A stretch of 64,000 bases of DNA from Chaetomium olivaceum (lineage: Eukaryota > Ascomycota > Sordariomycetes > Sordariales > Chaetomiaceae). A program made the position numbers and the translations under genes. The notes beneath the pieces are model-generated. The model saw nothing but the letters and a program-made list of their open reading frames with translations, did no database searches and had not been told where the DNA came from. Of this stretch, positions 45,156 to 54,351 are shown piece after piece (within the stretch, counting starts at the first letter, position 1; each line of letters opens with the position of its first letter). The stretch spans positions 1 to 64,000 of the forward strand of contig JAYWVB010000049.1 in NCBI GenBank assembly GCA_039881045.1. Direction: 5' to 3'.

Positions 45156-45848
45156 CTAAAAGACCTTCGAAATCTCATCTCTATTGTACGCTATATCTAA
45201 CTCCTTTTCATCCACCCCCAAGTTCGTAACCTTCAAGGTGTAAACCTCACTGCTACTAGTTGGGGGTGCGCTGCTGGCCGGGAGTGTTGTACCAGCCAAG
45301 AGCATGGTGTGGGCTGGGGCAGCGTGCTGGTGTAGGTCATTGGGAACATACTGGTGCAATCTGCGGACAACGTGCTGGTGCGGGCCTGTGCCAGGAGCGT
45401 AGGGCGGGCGAGGGACATCGTGGTGATGATACGGGTCGGAGGAAGCATCACGGTGCTGGACGGAGTCGGGTTCGTGGTGCGGCCGAGAGGCAGCGTTCTG
45501 GCGTGAACCGGGTGAGGCTAGCAGGCTAGCAGGGCGGTGCGGACCGGTGGCAGAGGCTAGACCATGAGTATGGTGCAGGCTAGGCAAAACTTGCTGGTGT
45601 TGACCGGGAGCAACATTCTGGTGCGGGCTGGGGACAACGTGCTGGTGAGAGTCGGAGGCAATCTCTGAGCCGGGAACGGGGCGGGGGTCGGGAGCAAGCT
45701 GCATCTCAAAGTGCGTTAGCGGGCGGTTGGCCCGGGGCGTAAAAAGGTTCCTTACCCGAGCCCGATGCTCTTTTGCTCGAGCAACTGATCTAGCCTTGTT
45801 TGCCTTGCTTCTTCGTGCCGGGCGGCGGCGATCAACGCCGCCGCCCAT
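45156..45848 (-). CDS. His/Pro-rich repetitive ORF, unnamed
   Basis: An uninterrupted 230-codon frame from ATG 45848. The N-terminus is very basic (about 35 residues rich in Arg and Lys). The middle has loose repeats of the type HQHVVPSPHQNVAPGQHQQV, mirrored in DNA as a degenerate unit around aacgtgctggtg. The C-terminus (EVYTLKVTNLGVDEKELDIA) is ordinary in composition. No known family is recognised. The DNA repeat could by itself keep a frame open, so coding status is uncertain. A CACCAC/CATCAC microsatellite lies just upstream on the same strand. Confidence 0.4.
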   Translation of the reverse strand: MGGGVDRRRPARRSKANKARSVARAKEHRARVRNLFTPRANRPLTHFEMQLAPDPRPVPGSEIASDSHQHVVPSPHQNVAPGQHQQVLPSLHHTHGLASATGPHRPASLLASPGSRQNAASRPHHEPDSVQHRDASSDPYHHHDVPRPPYAPGTGPHQHVVRRLHQYVPNDLHQHAAPAHTMLLAGTTLPASSAPPTSSSEVYTLKVTNLGVDEKELDIAYNRDEISKVF

Positions 45849-46848
45849 CGCACCTCTCGACTGCGAAGGGTACCTAATGATGGTGGTGATGGTGGTGGTG
45901 GTGTTGGTGGTTGATTATAACATTCTGTTATATTAATCGGTACGGATCGTAGATCGCAGGCTACAACAAGATGGGACTCACCGGGGAAGTAACCATTTTC
46001 GCACCTGTGGCTGGTGGCGTGCTGTGCTTTCTGATGGATCGCTGAACCGCGGAATCGAGATGATTGCGGGAATTTCTTCGCGAAGCGGAAAGAGCAGGCC
46101 TACCAATCAACGTCCCAGCTTATGAAGATTTAATCTTTTGGAATTGATGTGGGAGGTGCGGCGCCAGACATGTAGGTGATGTAGCTGTTTTGTTGAGAGG
46201 GCAGTCACGGCCCCAGGCCAGGCTCCAGCCTCCAGCCTCCGGGCTGGTCCGACTGCCGGCACCCTCAGCGTTAGGACTGGGCAGGAACGTTGGGAATAAG
46301 GGGCAGGGTCGTCCCCAGCAATCATGAACCTTCGCCAAAGCTTAAAGTGCAGACAGGCACGCACTTGTCGCTGTTTAACCCATCTGTCGCTGGGTTGGTG
46401 GCAGAGCACGGAAGGAAGAACAATTGCCATCTATAACACGAGACTGGTTTTTCAGTTTGACCATACGGCACGTGAACGAGCATCGCAGTTCAACCGCGAC
46501 GTACATGCACAACGTTTCCTAGGTTGATGACACCTTTAGTTTACTTGGTTTGAAGTTTTAGAAGTCAATGTTTGCACTTTTGCAAGGAGTACTAACCATC
46601 ATAATTAGTTGTTTACTTGACATGATGTGTCTAACCGGTACCTAAGCACCTACCCGACTCGTAGTGAAATGAAGGTTGGAACTCTCAGCCTGTGATTTAC
46701 GAAACCCAGGTTTTGTGTATGATGCCAGAGAAGAGTTCATAATTTATGGTAAATGAGCGAAGTATAATCTAACAAAACATGGATCCAATGCGAGGCATGA
46801 GTAAGGTGACTAGTACTTGGCAGTCCCCAGCATCTTCACTCATCATGA
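45849..46848. other. Intergenic, no gene seen
   Basis: 1 kb between the starts of the His/Pro-rich ORF and the 3' end of the 541-aa gene. It contains a TGG/GGT microsatellite at about 45880-45912. Frames present are short and unrecognised. Confidence 0.5.
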
Positions 46849-48474
46849 TTACGCTTTAGCGATCGAGTCCAACACCGCCCACCGGTTATCCACCTCCCTA
46901 AAAAGCTGCGGGTGAATTTCCACCCAGGGCTCCTCGAATGTCTCCACCACGGCCCCTCTCGCAGCCGCAACATCCAGCACCTTTTTGCAGGCCTCGTGCG
47001 CCGCGCGGAGCTGCTCTAAGGACGCTTCGTTTGGATGCTCCGAACTCTTGTCTGGCATATCCAAAACGAGGCTGATGTGCTTGAGGTTCGGAAGGAATTC
47101 CGGGTCCGCGAAGGCGACCACAAACTCGTCGAGGTGAGAGGCCGCGGATATGGGACCGCGGAGACGCAGGGTCTCGAGACTTGGTGGGAGGATGGCATGC
47201 AGGAACGGCTGCCCGGCTCCTTTGAGAACCGTAGCGTACGTGGCGCTGTTAAGAGTGATTTTGAAGTGCTTCAGCTGCAATAGGCCGGCAACGAACTGGA
47301 CGAATATCGTTGGAACGATCGACAAGTCGGTGTCTGAGGAGTAGATGGTGAGGTTTTCAAGAGAGGCGAGGAGCTGGAACTTGGCCAGGGCAATGTAAGT
47401 CAGCATCTGGAGGGCGTCGTTGCCGAGGATGTCGAGGGTCTTCATTGCCGACGGCGGGTCGTCGCCGTTGCCGATGGGGAAAACAATTTCTTTCCCTTCG
47501 TATTTGTTGAAAATCCACTTGCTCCATTCGTTGGGAACAGAGTAAACCTTGATCCCGTCGGACAGCTCGGGCTCCTTTACCGATTGGTCTGCCGCGTCAG
47601 CCTCCTTGGGTGTTGCTCCCTCGGCTTTGGATTCGGCTTCTGGTTTCTTGGGCCGAGGGAGTATGTCAAACGGCTCGGCGTCCTTGAGCAGGTCTTCGAC
47701 AGAGGGACCTTCAAACCGAAGGCCACAGGCAAAGAGGAGGACAAGATGGTTGATCCTGCCTTCCAAAATGGCGGGTGTTGTGATCCGCTCGCTGATAGCA
47801 TCGGCAATGATTAGCAGCTCCAGCGGCCAGTTGAGAGGAAATTTGGCGTCGATCCAGTCTTCATCCCAGCCAGTGGCAACCTTGAGGAAGCGGACCTTGG
47901 TAAAGTACTGCCCCAAGGCCTCCCACTGGTCGTTGGTCGGCACGTCACCCGTGATATGCAGGACGTCAGTATCTCGATCGATCTCAGCCATAACAGCTTG
48001 TAGACAGTGGGTGGCATTTTCTCTCTTTTGTCCGCCGGAACCGGGTCCCTCGATCATCGTCATGTCGATGACGGGGGTGCGGATATTGCGATGGTCTGGG
48101 TTCCCCGTTGCGATGGCGAGCCATAGGGGCAACTCATAACGAAGCGCAACGTCGCCGGCGTCGTCTGCCCTGAGTGGTGGAGGCGGGTCAATGGTGGTTT
48201 TATGGGGATTCCCGTTGACATGCATGCTCGTGGCTGTAAGCATGGGGTCATCCTGCCGGTTTTGATGGTCTTGACGGGTAGCGTGGCTTGAGGAGAAGAG
48301 GGCGGTTTGCCTTTGGCTCAAGCAGCGCTTGCGAAGCTTGCGAGCGACCACAGCAAGGGAAAAGGGCCGAGATTTGAAAGCTCCGATTGTATTCGTATTT
48401 CTGTACACGCATGTTGCTCTAACCGCCGCAGCGACTAAGCTCTGCAATCTGGGGCCTGCTCTACAGAGCGCCAT
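46849..48474 (-). CDS. Unnamed 541-aa protein, possible mitochondrial presequence
   Basis: An intact single frame from ATG 48474 to TAA at 46855-side. The first 45 residues are rich in Arg, Ala and Ser without acidic residues (MALCRAGPRLQSLVAAAVRA), which fits a mitochondrial presequence. If translation starts instead at the later ATG (MLTATSMHVNG, about residue 78) this would be lost. The central part has regularly spaced hydrophobic segments (VLHITGDVPTNDQWEALGQY, PLELLIIADAISERI, NHLVLLFACGLRF), an acidic Lys/Glu/Ala linker, then leucine-rich segments (LASLENLTIYSS, LLQLKHFKITLNSA, PPSLETLRLRGP, LPNLKHISLVLDMP) like the degenerate LRRs of fungal F-box relatives. No F-box or enzyme motif is seen, so I give no function. 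Confidence 0.7.
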   Translation of the reverse strand: MALCRAGPRLQSLVAAAVRATCVYRNTNTIGAFKSRPFSLAVVARKLRKRCLSQRQTALFSSSHATRQDHQNRQDDPMLTATSMHVNGNPHKTTIDPPPPLRADDAGDVALRYELPLWLAIATGNPDHRNIRTPVIDMTMIEGPGSGGQKRENATHCLQAVMAEIDRDTDVLHITGDVPTNDQWEALGQYFTKVRFLKVATGWDEDWIDAKFPLNWPLELLIIADAISERITTPAILEGRINHLVLLFACGLRFEGPSVEDLLKDAEPFDILPRPKKPEAESKAEGATPKEADAADQSVKEPELSDGIKVYSVPNEWSKWIFNKYEGKEIVFPIGNGDDPPSAMKTLDILGNDALQMLTYIALAKFQLLASLENLTIYSSDTDLSIVPTIFVQFVAGLLQLKHFKITLNSATYATVLKGAGQPFLHAILPPSLETLRLRGPISAASHLDEFVVAFADPEFLPNLKHISLVLDMPDKSSEHPNEASLEQLRAAHEACKKVLDVAAARGAVVETFEEPWVEIHPQLFREVDNRWAVLDSIAKA

Positions 48475-48868
48475 TTTCTTTGATCATTAGTTGGGACTAG
48501 GGAATTGACTTTAGGGATTAGCGGTGGATTGAAATTTTGTGTGCGCTGTAAATTCTTTCGAGGTTGGCTGTTGGCATCTCACTGAATTGGCAGGCGTGTC
48601 GCGCGTGAATCCTACAGAACAAGTCCCACCGCTCGTCGACCAACCAACCAAGCACCATAATCCAGATGGCCAACTCAATGGCGCAGCCCACAGGAGGAAG
48701 CATCACGAAGTGCGCTTAGAAATTAGGCCTGTCAAACAACAGGCCGGACTTACAATCGATGTTGTGTAATAGGTAGTACTCAATCAAAAACAGATAATTT
48801 GAAAAGCGCATTAACTTAGAATTCCACCCAGTACATGTAAATTCAACAACGATCTAGACCAAGCCCCT
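48475..48868. other. Intergenic, no gene seen
   Basis: About 390 bp between two minus-strand genes. It holds the promoter of the 541-aa gene and the 3' end of the nitrate transporter transcript. Confidence 0.5.
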
Positions 48869-50535
48869 TTATCGCCCACCAATTTGCCCCTTCGGAATCG
48901 GAGGCACCCAACAAACCGCCAGGTTCAACACCACATGTACGATCCCAATAACCCAAAACCCCTTAGCATAATTCGTCCCGCCATCCATAAACCGAAACAC
49001 CACCGCAAACACCACACCCCCCAAATTCCCACCCGCCCCCGTCAACCCCGACATCAACCCGTTCGCATGAGGAAACACATGCGGGATCAGCGCAAAGTTG
49101 GCCCCATTCCCTGCCTCATGAAATACCGCCATGATCACCACAAGCCCAATCATGGTCCCCAGATCATGCGGATCCAACACCCCAATCACAATCAGCAACA
49201 CCCCCGTCACCAGCCCACAAACATGCACCCATCCCTTCTTCCACCACAGCTGCCCGCCCGACACCTTGTACAACACATCCCCGACCACACCGCCCAGCGG
49301 CCGCGTCACGAAGTTCAAGAACCCAAACATGGCGGCGTAGTTGGACGCGCCCGTCTGGCCCAGATGGGGGAAGTTGCGCAGGTAGTAGGCGGCCAGGACC
49401 GAGTTGATGGCGAGCTCGCCGCCGAAGGAGCAGGCGTAGGTGGCGACGTGGAAGAGGGCGTGCCTGCTGAGCAGGACGGGGAGGGCGGTGCTCAGGGAGG
49501 GGGCGCGGACGATCTCTTCGGTGTGCGCGGTCGCGTGGTCGAGCGCGGGCAGCGCGCTGATGTCCTGGATCGGGGAGAGCTTGCTGGCGGTGGAGTGGGG
49601 GAAGGACTTTTCGAGGTCGCCGCCGTCTTTGCCCGTCGGGGTCGTGGTGCCTGATGTCTCGCGGTCGGTGATAGTGCCTGGGATGGAGACAATGGCGTCT
49701 GGGGATTCGGTGGGTTCTTGGATGTTGTGGCGGTTGTTCCTGGTGGGGGGTGTTAGTGATGCGGGAAACAGGAACAATAGGTTTGAGATGGGAGGAGCAT
49801 ACCATGTCCCCATGGGCGTGTCTTCGCACAGCAGCAGCAGCCCGACACCGCATGTGATCAGGCACACCAGCGGCACGACAAAGGTGATACGCCATGCTTG
49901 GTCAGGGCTGTGGCCCCACCGATGCACGAGCGAATCATACACGGCCGGCATGATAAAGTAGGTGATGCCGCCGCCGGCGTTACCCCAACCTCCGGAGAGG
50001 GCATTGGCGGTGCCGACCACGTTCTTGTCAAACCAGCCAGTGCACCAGACCTGGCAAGGCACAAAGGCACCGCCGAGGATGCCAATGAAGAGGCGGATGA
50101 TGTAGAGCCCGGTCGCATCCTTGATCAACGGGGCGAGCCCGATGGGAATGCTGCCCACCAGCAGGAGCAAGCTGAAGACCCTGCGGGGGCCGAACTGATC
50201 GCAGAGGGGGCCAGCCGCGAAACGGACGGCGAGTGTGGCTACGAGGGAGACGATGTTGGAGTTGGCCACCTGCTCCGAGGTGAGGTTGAGGTCATGCTTG
50301 ATGGTAACGGACAGCTGCGAAGTGTTAGTGGGATTTCATTTGCTGACCTCGAGTCCACTACATACCAAGGGCGGAAAGGTGTACCAGGCCCAGAAGGACA
50401 GCATGAAGCCGAGCCACGAAAAGAAAAAACCCGGCCATGTGGGTCGATGGGGTTTAGAATTGGTACGCTTCGTGCCTTTTTGTTGACTGGGTTGACGGTT
50501 GGCGTTTGCCAGAGATCAGATACCTTGAAGCCCAT
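48869..50535 (-). CDS. nit-10: Nitrate/nitrite transporter, NRT2/NNP family (MFS)
   Basis: A plasma-membrane nitrate importer of the NNP branch of the major facilitator superfamily, orthologous by motif to nrtA/crnA and Neurospora nit-10. Exons are 50535-50366, 50314-49803 and 49739-48869. Introns are gtatgt...cgcag and gtatgc...accag; the second is 63 nt, in frame and free of stops, so it is easily mistaken for coding. Exon 1 (MGFKVSDLWQTP...PHGRVF) needs one more T in a run of six near 50423 to read FFFSWLGFML; with that base the protein is 517 residues, normal for fungi. Seen features are GWGNAGGGITYF and AGNGANFALIPHVFPHANG, the nitrate signatures, about 12 hydrophobic helices, and the long central loop found in fungal members. 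No nitrate or nitrite reductase gene is in the window. Strong nitrogen-regulated promoter signals lie upstream. Confidence 0.9.
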
Positions 50536-52093
50536 TGTCGCTGAAGCTGTTGCACGGGGCAGCAGGAGCAAAGACTCGGGGGGTGAAAGCTTGGTGTTGA
50601 TGATATGATGGACAACACCAGGAGCCCATCAACCATGACTGCCTCCGGTAGATATAGATCCGTCCATTGTCGCCGTTGGACTAGCTGATGGCCAAGCCTG
50701 TGACGTCCCGTTTCAATATCGCGACGACCCGAAGGCCGGGTTCTCTAGAGGCCGATCAATGGAGGGTTCCCAGAAAGTTTCCAGCTTGCATATGCGAAAG
50801 ACCAACCCATCCCACGTCCGGAAGGGGTCTAGACCCCCACAGTCCGACCCAAGTCAGCCCTGCCGTTATCTCCTTATCTGCGCCGAGTCTGAGGCTCTCG
50901 CAAGGGGCCGTCTTGGCAGAGATAAAGGAACTCCTCCCAACCGCTCCGGATCTTACCGGTCCTCAACGTTATCTGCGTCCCGGAGCAGGGTGCTTGATAA
51001 GTCTATCTTGGAAAGCCCATCTCCGCGGGGATAAAACCTTGCCCATCCCCTCGAGCAATCGAGGCGTCGGACCTTGACCGCCTGGCCCTCTTTCCGGGTG
51101 TGGCACCCGAAATCCAAGTCCGAACTTGATTTTTGTTCCTCGCCACCAAACGGACACGTTGATCAGCAAAGATGCCCTTATCTTCGACCCGCCGTGCCGG
51201 TGCTGTCTGAGGCTGAGACCCAACCACCCGTCTTTGCCTATCGTATGATGATGGGGGTTAACAATGCTGCCAAGGGAAAAGTGTTTTCGATTTGGCACCG
51301 GGATCGGACCGTTCAAACACTGGTGCCATGGTTGAGGTGGATTGGTATCAGGCATTTTGCGGTTGAATGATGGCTGATGTCCGAGGAGCCCTGGGATCTC
51401 ACGACACAGTTCCTCGCCACTGCGTCGACGATATGAACAGCGTGGGGAATAAGGCGGTGATGATTGGGATTTGCCCGCACTAAGAGATGTTATCGATAGC
51501 TATCCACAGAAAATAGTGGCCCTAATTTGGGTTGAGGCGTGGGTAAGTTAAACCCGGAGGGTTCTGCCATGCTGTGATGTCGGCCTTTTCCCACAAACCT
51601 TAGCCCCCAACGCACCGAGGCCATTTCCAAACGGGCCTTCGGCGCGGTTTGAACCTGCCACGGTACGCGGTGCTTGATGCTCGCTAGAATACCGGTGTAT
51701 GAGCCGTGAACCCCAACTCCGAATTGTCCTCAGGTCCATTCTCCCTATCTGGTCGCCGCGACCTGCATTGCTGCATATTTCCGATGGCGTACCGACGAAC
51801 TTCTGAACATCTCCGTGGCCGGAAACAGGCGTGGGGACCGAGTTGGATTCGCCAAGTATTGTTCCAGCCCAGCCTGCAGTTGATTTTTATTTCGATGTCT
51901 TGCCGGGTTGTGCTTGGTCGTCGTTGCGGCAATTGGGTTAGTTGCATCTTGAATCCAAACGCCCGAGGCCCAGATTCCACGAGGACAAGAAGAAACAGTG
52001 TCCGGTACAATGTATTGGCGTCTATCGCTGCCAGCCCCCACCACCCTTCTCCTGCATCCGTATGTACACGGCGAGACCTCCTCTGCCAATCCC
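50536..52093. other. Intergenic region
   Basis: About 1.56 kb between two minus-strand genes. It holds the nitrate transporter promoter (listed) and the 3' region of the complex I gene. Long frames antisense to each other near 51700-52130 carry no recognised domain. Confidence 0.5.
50866..51033 (-). promoter_or_regulatory. GATA cluster and NirA/NIT4 site before the nitrate transporter
   Basis: Within about 145 bp there are six sites fitting HGATAR, the binding motif of AreA/NIT2: TATC at 50867, 50875, 50970 and 51004, and GATA at 50921 and 50996. CTCCGCGG at 51021-51028 matches the NirA consensus CTCCGHGG and seven of eight bases of the NIT4 site TCCGCGGA, with a further GATA abutting it at 51030. 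Two weaker GATA cores lie at 50602 and 50651. Known biology: AreA/NIT2 and NirA/NIT4 act together to switch on nitrate assimilation genes when ammonium is absent and nitrate present. The block lies 330-500 bp from the transporter ATG. Confidence 0.7.
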
Positions 52094-52428
52094 TCAGTTG
52101 CTCCGCGCACCGGCCTTGGCCTCCCTGAGCTCGTCCATCTTGGCGACACGCTTCTTGAACTCGACGTACTGGCACTTTTCGTAGCTGTGTCTCTCGTCCT
52201 GTGTGTGGCAAGAGGCGAGTCAGTCGACAGGGTCTCTTTCACTCCCCGCTCTCCCTGCGGGATCTTGGTCTTGTTCCTGCTGCTCCTCCTCCTGCTTCTT
52301 CCTTTGGGCGCATCTCGTACCTCGCACTTCCACGGCATGTACCAAGTCTCGAAGCGACAGCGGTTGAGCGGGATCAACAGGTGGGCGCAGCTGTCTCGGT
52401 ATTGCAAGGGCAACTTCGCATCGCGCAT
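52094..52428 (-). CDS. NADH:ubiquinone oxidoreductase subunit NDUFB7 (B18), twin CX9C
   Basis: A small accessory subunit of mitochondrial complex I, placed on the intermembrane-space side and folded by the Mia40 route. Exon 1 ends at 52321 and exon 2 is 52198-52094; the intron (122 nt) is gtacga...cacag, phase 0. Splicing gives RDAKLPLQYRDSCAHLLIPL ... NRCRFETWYMPWKCEDERHSY, then EKCQYVEFKKRVAKMDELRE and a stop. The two CX9C pairs (CAHLLIPLNRC and CEDERHSYEKC) are both complete, the second spanning the splice. The ATG at 52428 gives 70 residues; family members are near 95-100, and the frame upstream stays open (ATREEM precedes), so the true start is probably 75-100 bp further upstream or in another exon. 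This is a housekeeping gene with no indel. Confidence 0.88.
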
Positions 52429-53598
52429 TTCCTCGCGGGTCGCCTCTGTGGTCGTCCTGTCAGCGGGTTCCGGTGCCGGATGGGGGTGAGAATGTGACGG
52501 GCTCCCTACGCCGTGGTGTCTCGCCGGATTCTAACGCCATTTTGGGCTGCAATTGAGCGGCTGCGAGCGACAATTGCGCGAGTCGATGTCGTGGTTGCAG
52601 AGGTTCGCTGGAGCTTCGACACATCCAGAACCGAGAAGCGGCAGTGGAGCTCGGACCGCCAAGCTCAGGCCTTGAGGTGGGAGAGATATCATACACGTGA
52701 ACTAGCACGTGATTCTTCCTTTTGGCTGCCTTATCTGAATTTCGAATCGTCTCGTGCATCAGCGAGTTCACCGAAAGCGGCAGTACTTGTGATCCCCACA
52801 GGAACTGGACCAACTTCTGCCTTGCAGTCACATTCCCCCGCCGGTCGCACAATCAGTTATCGAGGTCTCTTAATTTAGTGGCCGACTTTTTATTCATCTA
52901 CGGAAGATTTTGTTCGCCCTTAGAGTTGTGAATTCAGGCCACATCGACTAGTGCTGTAGCCTAGATGCGGCAGTCGGCCGAAAACTTTGCCCCGGCGTCA
53001 GATGTGGTGTGAGGATTGACTCTGGGGAAATATTCGGGAACATTTCCCCTCACATGATGTTTTGTTCTTCTCTTGGTTATTTCGGGAAGTTACCTGAGTC
53101 GAACTGCCGCTCGATCACCTGTCGCACAATGCAGCATGCTGCTGTTTTGAGCATCAAAGTCCCTAGAAGTGCCGGGTCACCCGGGTGAGACCGTGAGTCG
53201 CCAACAAACCCGGTGGTTTGGTTCAGTTGCCATATGCGAGGTGCAGGGGGTTACCGGATTTGGGCCGCTGAGCGACAGCAAAACGGCTCGTTGGAAGTGC
53301 GAAATCAGGAGTGCAAGCTGACGTGTGCGGCGTGTGCAAGATGCATTTAAATTTGGCCGGCCAATGTATGTGATGGGAGAAGCAACGATCAAGGCTCGCT
53401 CGAGTTGGAAATAGGGGTTGAATGGTAAAAGGCGTCCGCCCCCACGAGCGAGTATGTATGTACAACCACAAAGCACAGCACTGTACGCCCCGCGGGGTAC
53501 ATGTACTAAGTGTAACATAACCCCTGTGCAGAAACCAGTAAACCGAGAGTTACGCGGTTTACGCCCTCTTAGCGCTGTTGAAACATGCGCCTCACCAC
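52429..53598. other. Intergenic, no gene seen
   Basis: About 1.17 kb. The first 100 bases probably contain the N-terminal codons of the complex I subunit. The rest has only short frames without domains. Confidence 0.45.
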
Positions 53599-54351
53599 CT
53601 AATTTCCGTTCCAAACCGCGGGGCCTGGCATCTGATACGGCGCAGGGTTGCTGGTCCACTTGTTATAGGCAATCCGGGGTCGTTGGCCTTGTAGATCCCG
53701 GGAATCTTGACTAAAGGTCCGGGCGTGCCGCCACCTGAGCCGGTAATCTGTCCCCCAATATCAGTTATTTCCGTTCCCGGCCGTCCCAGAAAGGGCAACT
53801 TACCTTGAGCTGAGCAAGGTCATGTAGAACTGGGCGCGGTTCACGTGTCCTTCGTGCAGACCGATGTGCTCGACACGGACGAGATACTCGCCGGGGGGCG
53901 TCTTGGGTGGGATGACAAACTCGAGGCGGTCCTTGTTGTAGGAGCACCAGTTCCCATCGGACGCCGCGTTGCCCCTGCAGAGCCCGGTTTCGTACACCTT
54001 GAACCAATCCCCAGAGCCGTCGTAGTTTGCGACGCCGTTGGGGGCCAGGGACATATACACGAAGCCCGGGCCGGGGTGCTCGATGAGCTCATTGTTGAAC
54101 ACCTTGAATCCGATTTTGTCGCCCGCCTTGACCGTGTACGTCTGGACACCGCCGCCCGGCTTGGCACCGACGTTGCAGCGCAGGTCGTTGCTGTTGACGA
54201 TGTCGGGGAACGTGGGCATGTACGAGTTGCTGTTGCGGCGGACGTAGGTGTACTCGCCGCCGATGCGCTGGTCATTGACCATCAAGATGTTGAAGATGTA
54301 GTGCGCCTCGGCCGACACGGCCAGAGCGGCTGCAATAAAGAGAGACTTCAT
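53599..54351 (-). CDS. AA9 lytic polysaccharide monooxygenase, secreted
   Basis: A secreted copper enzyme that oxidatively cleaves cellulose or related beta-glucans. Start ATG 54351 gives a signal peptide (MKSLFIAAALAVSAEA), then mature His1 (HYIFNILMVNDQ), the first copper ligand. The second ligand is His in ELIEHPGPGFVYMSLAP, and the axial Tyr is in NRAQFYMT. Exon 1 ends at 53804 and exon 2 is 53747-53599; intron gtaagt...gacag, 56 nt. Two one-base losses disturb the reading, near 53827 (just before AQLKITGSG) and near 53670 (before AYNKWTSNPAPYQMPGP). Allowing for both, the protein is 232 residues, a single catalytic domain without a cellulose-binding module. An upstream frame extension to 54405 is not needed. 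A TATTTAAG box lies about 95 bases before the ATG (near 54441-54450). Confidence 0.9.

Noticed and set aside
49464..49692. Long + and minus shadow frames within the nitrate transporter
   Set aside because: They mirror the transporter's coding sequence and have no independent support.
50239..50571. 110-codon minus frame as a separate gene
   Set aside because: Its first part is exon 1 of the nitrate transporter; the rest is a frame artefact of a missing T and an unspliced intron.
51684..52211. 175-codon minus frame
   Set aside because: Runs over exon 2 of the complex I subunit in a different frame; no own domain.
52460..52852. 130-codon minus frame upstream of the complex I subunit
   Set aside because: Its frame does not join the conserved NDUFB7 reading and has no domain.
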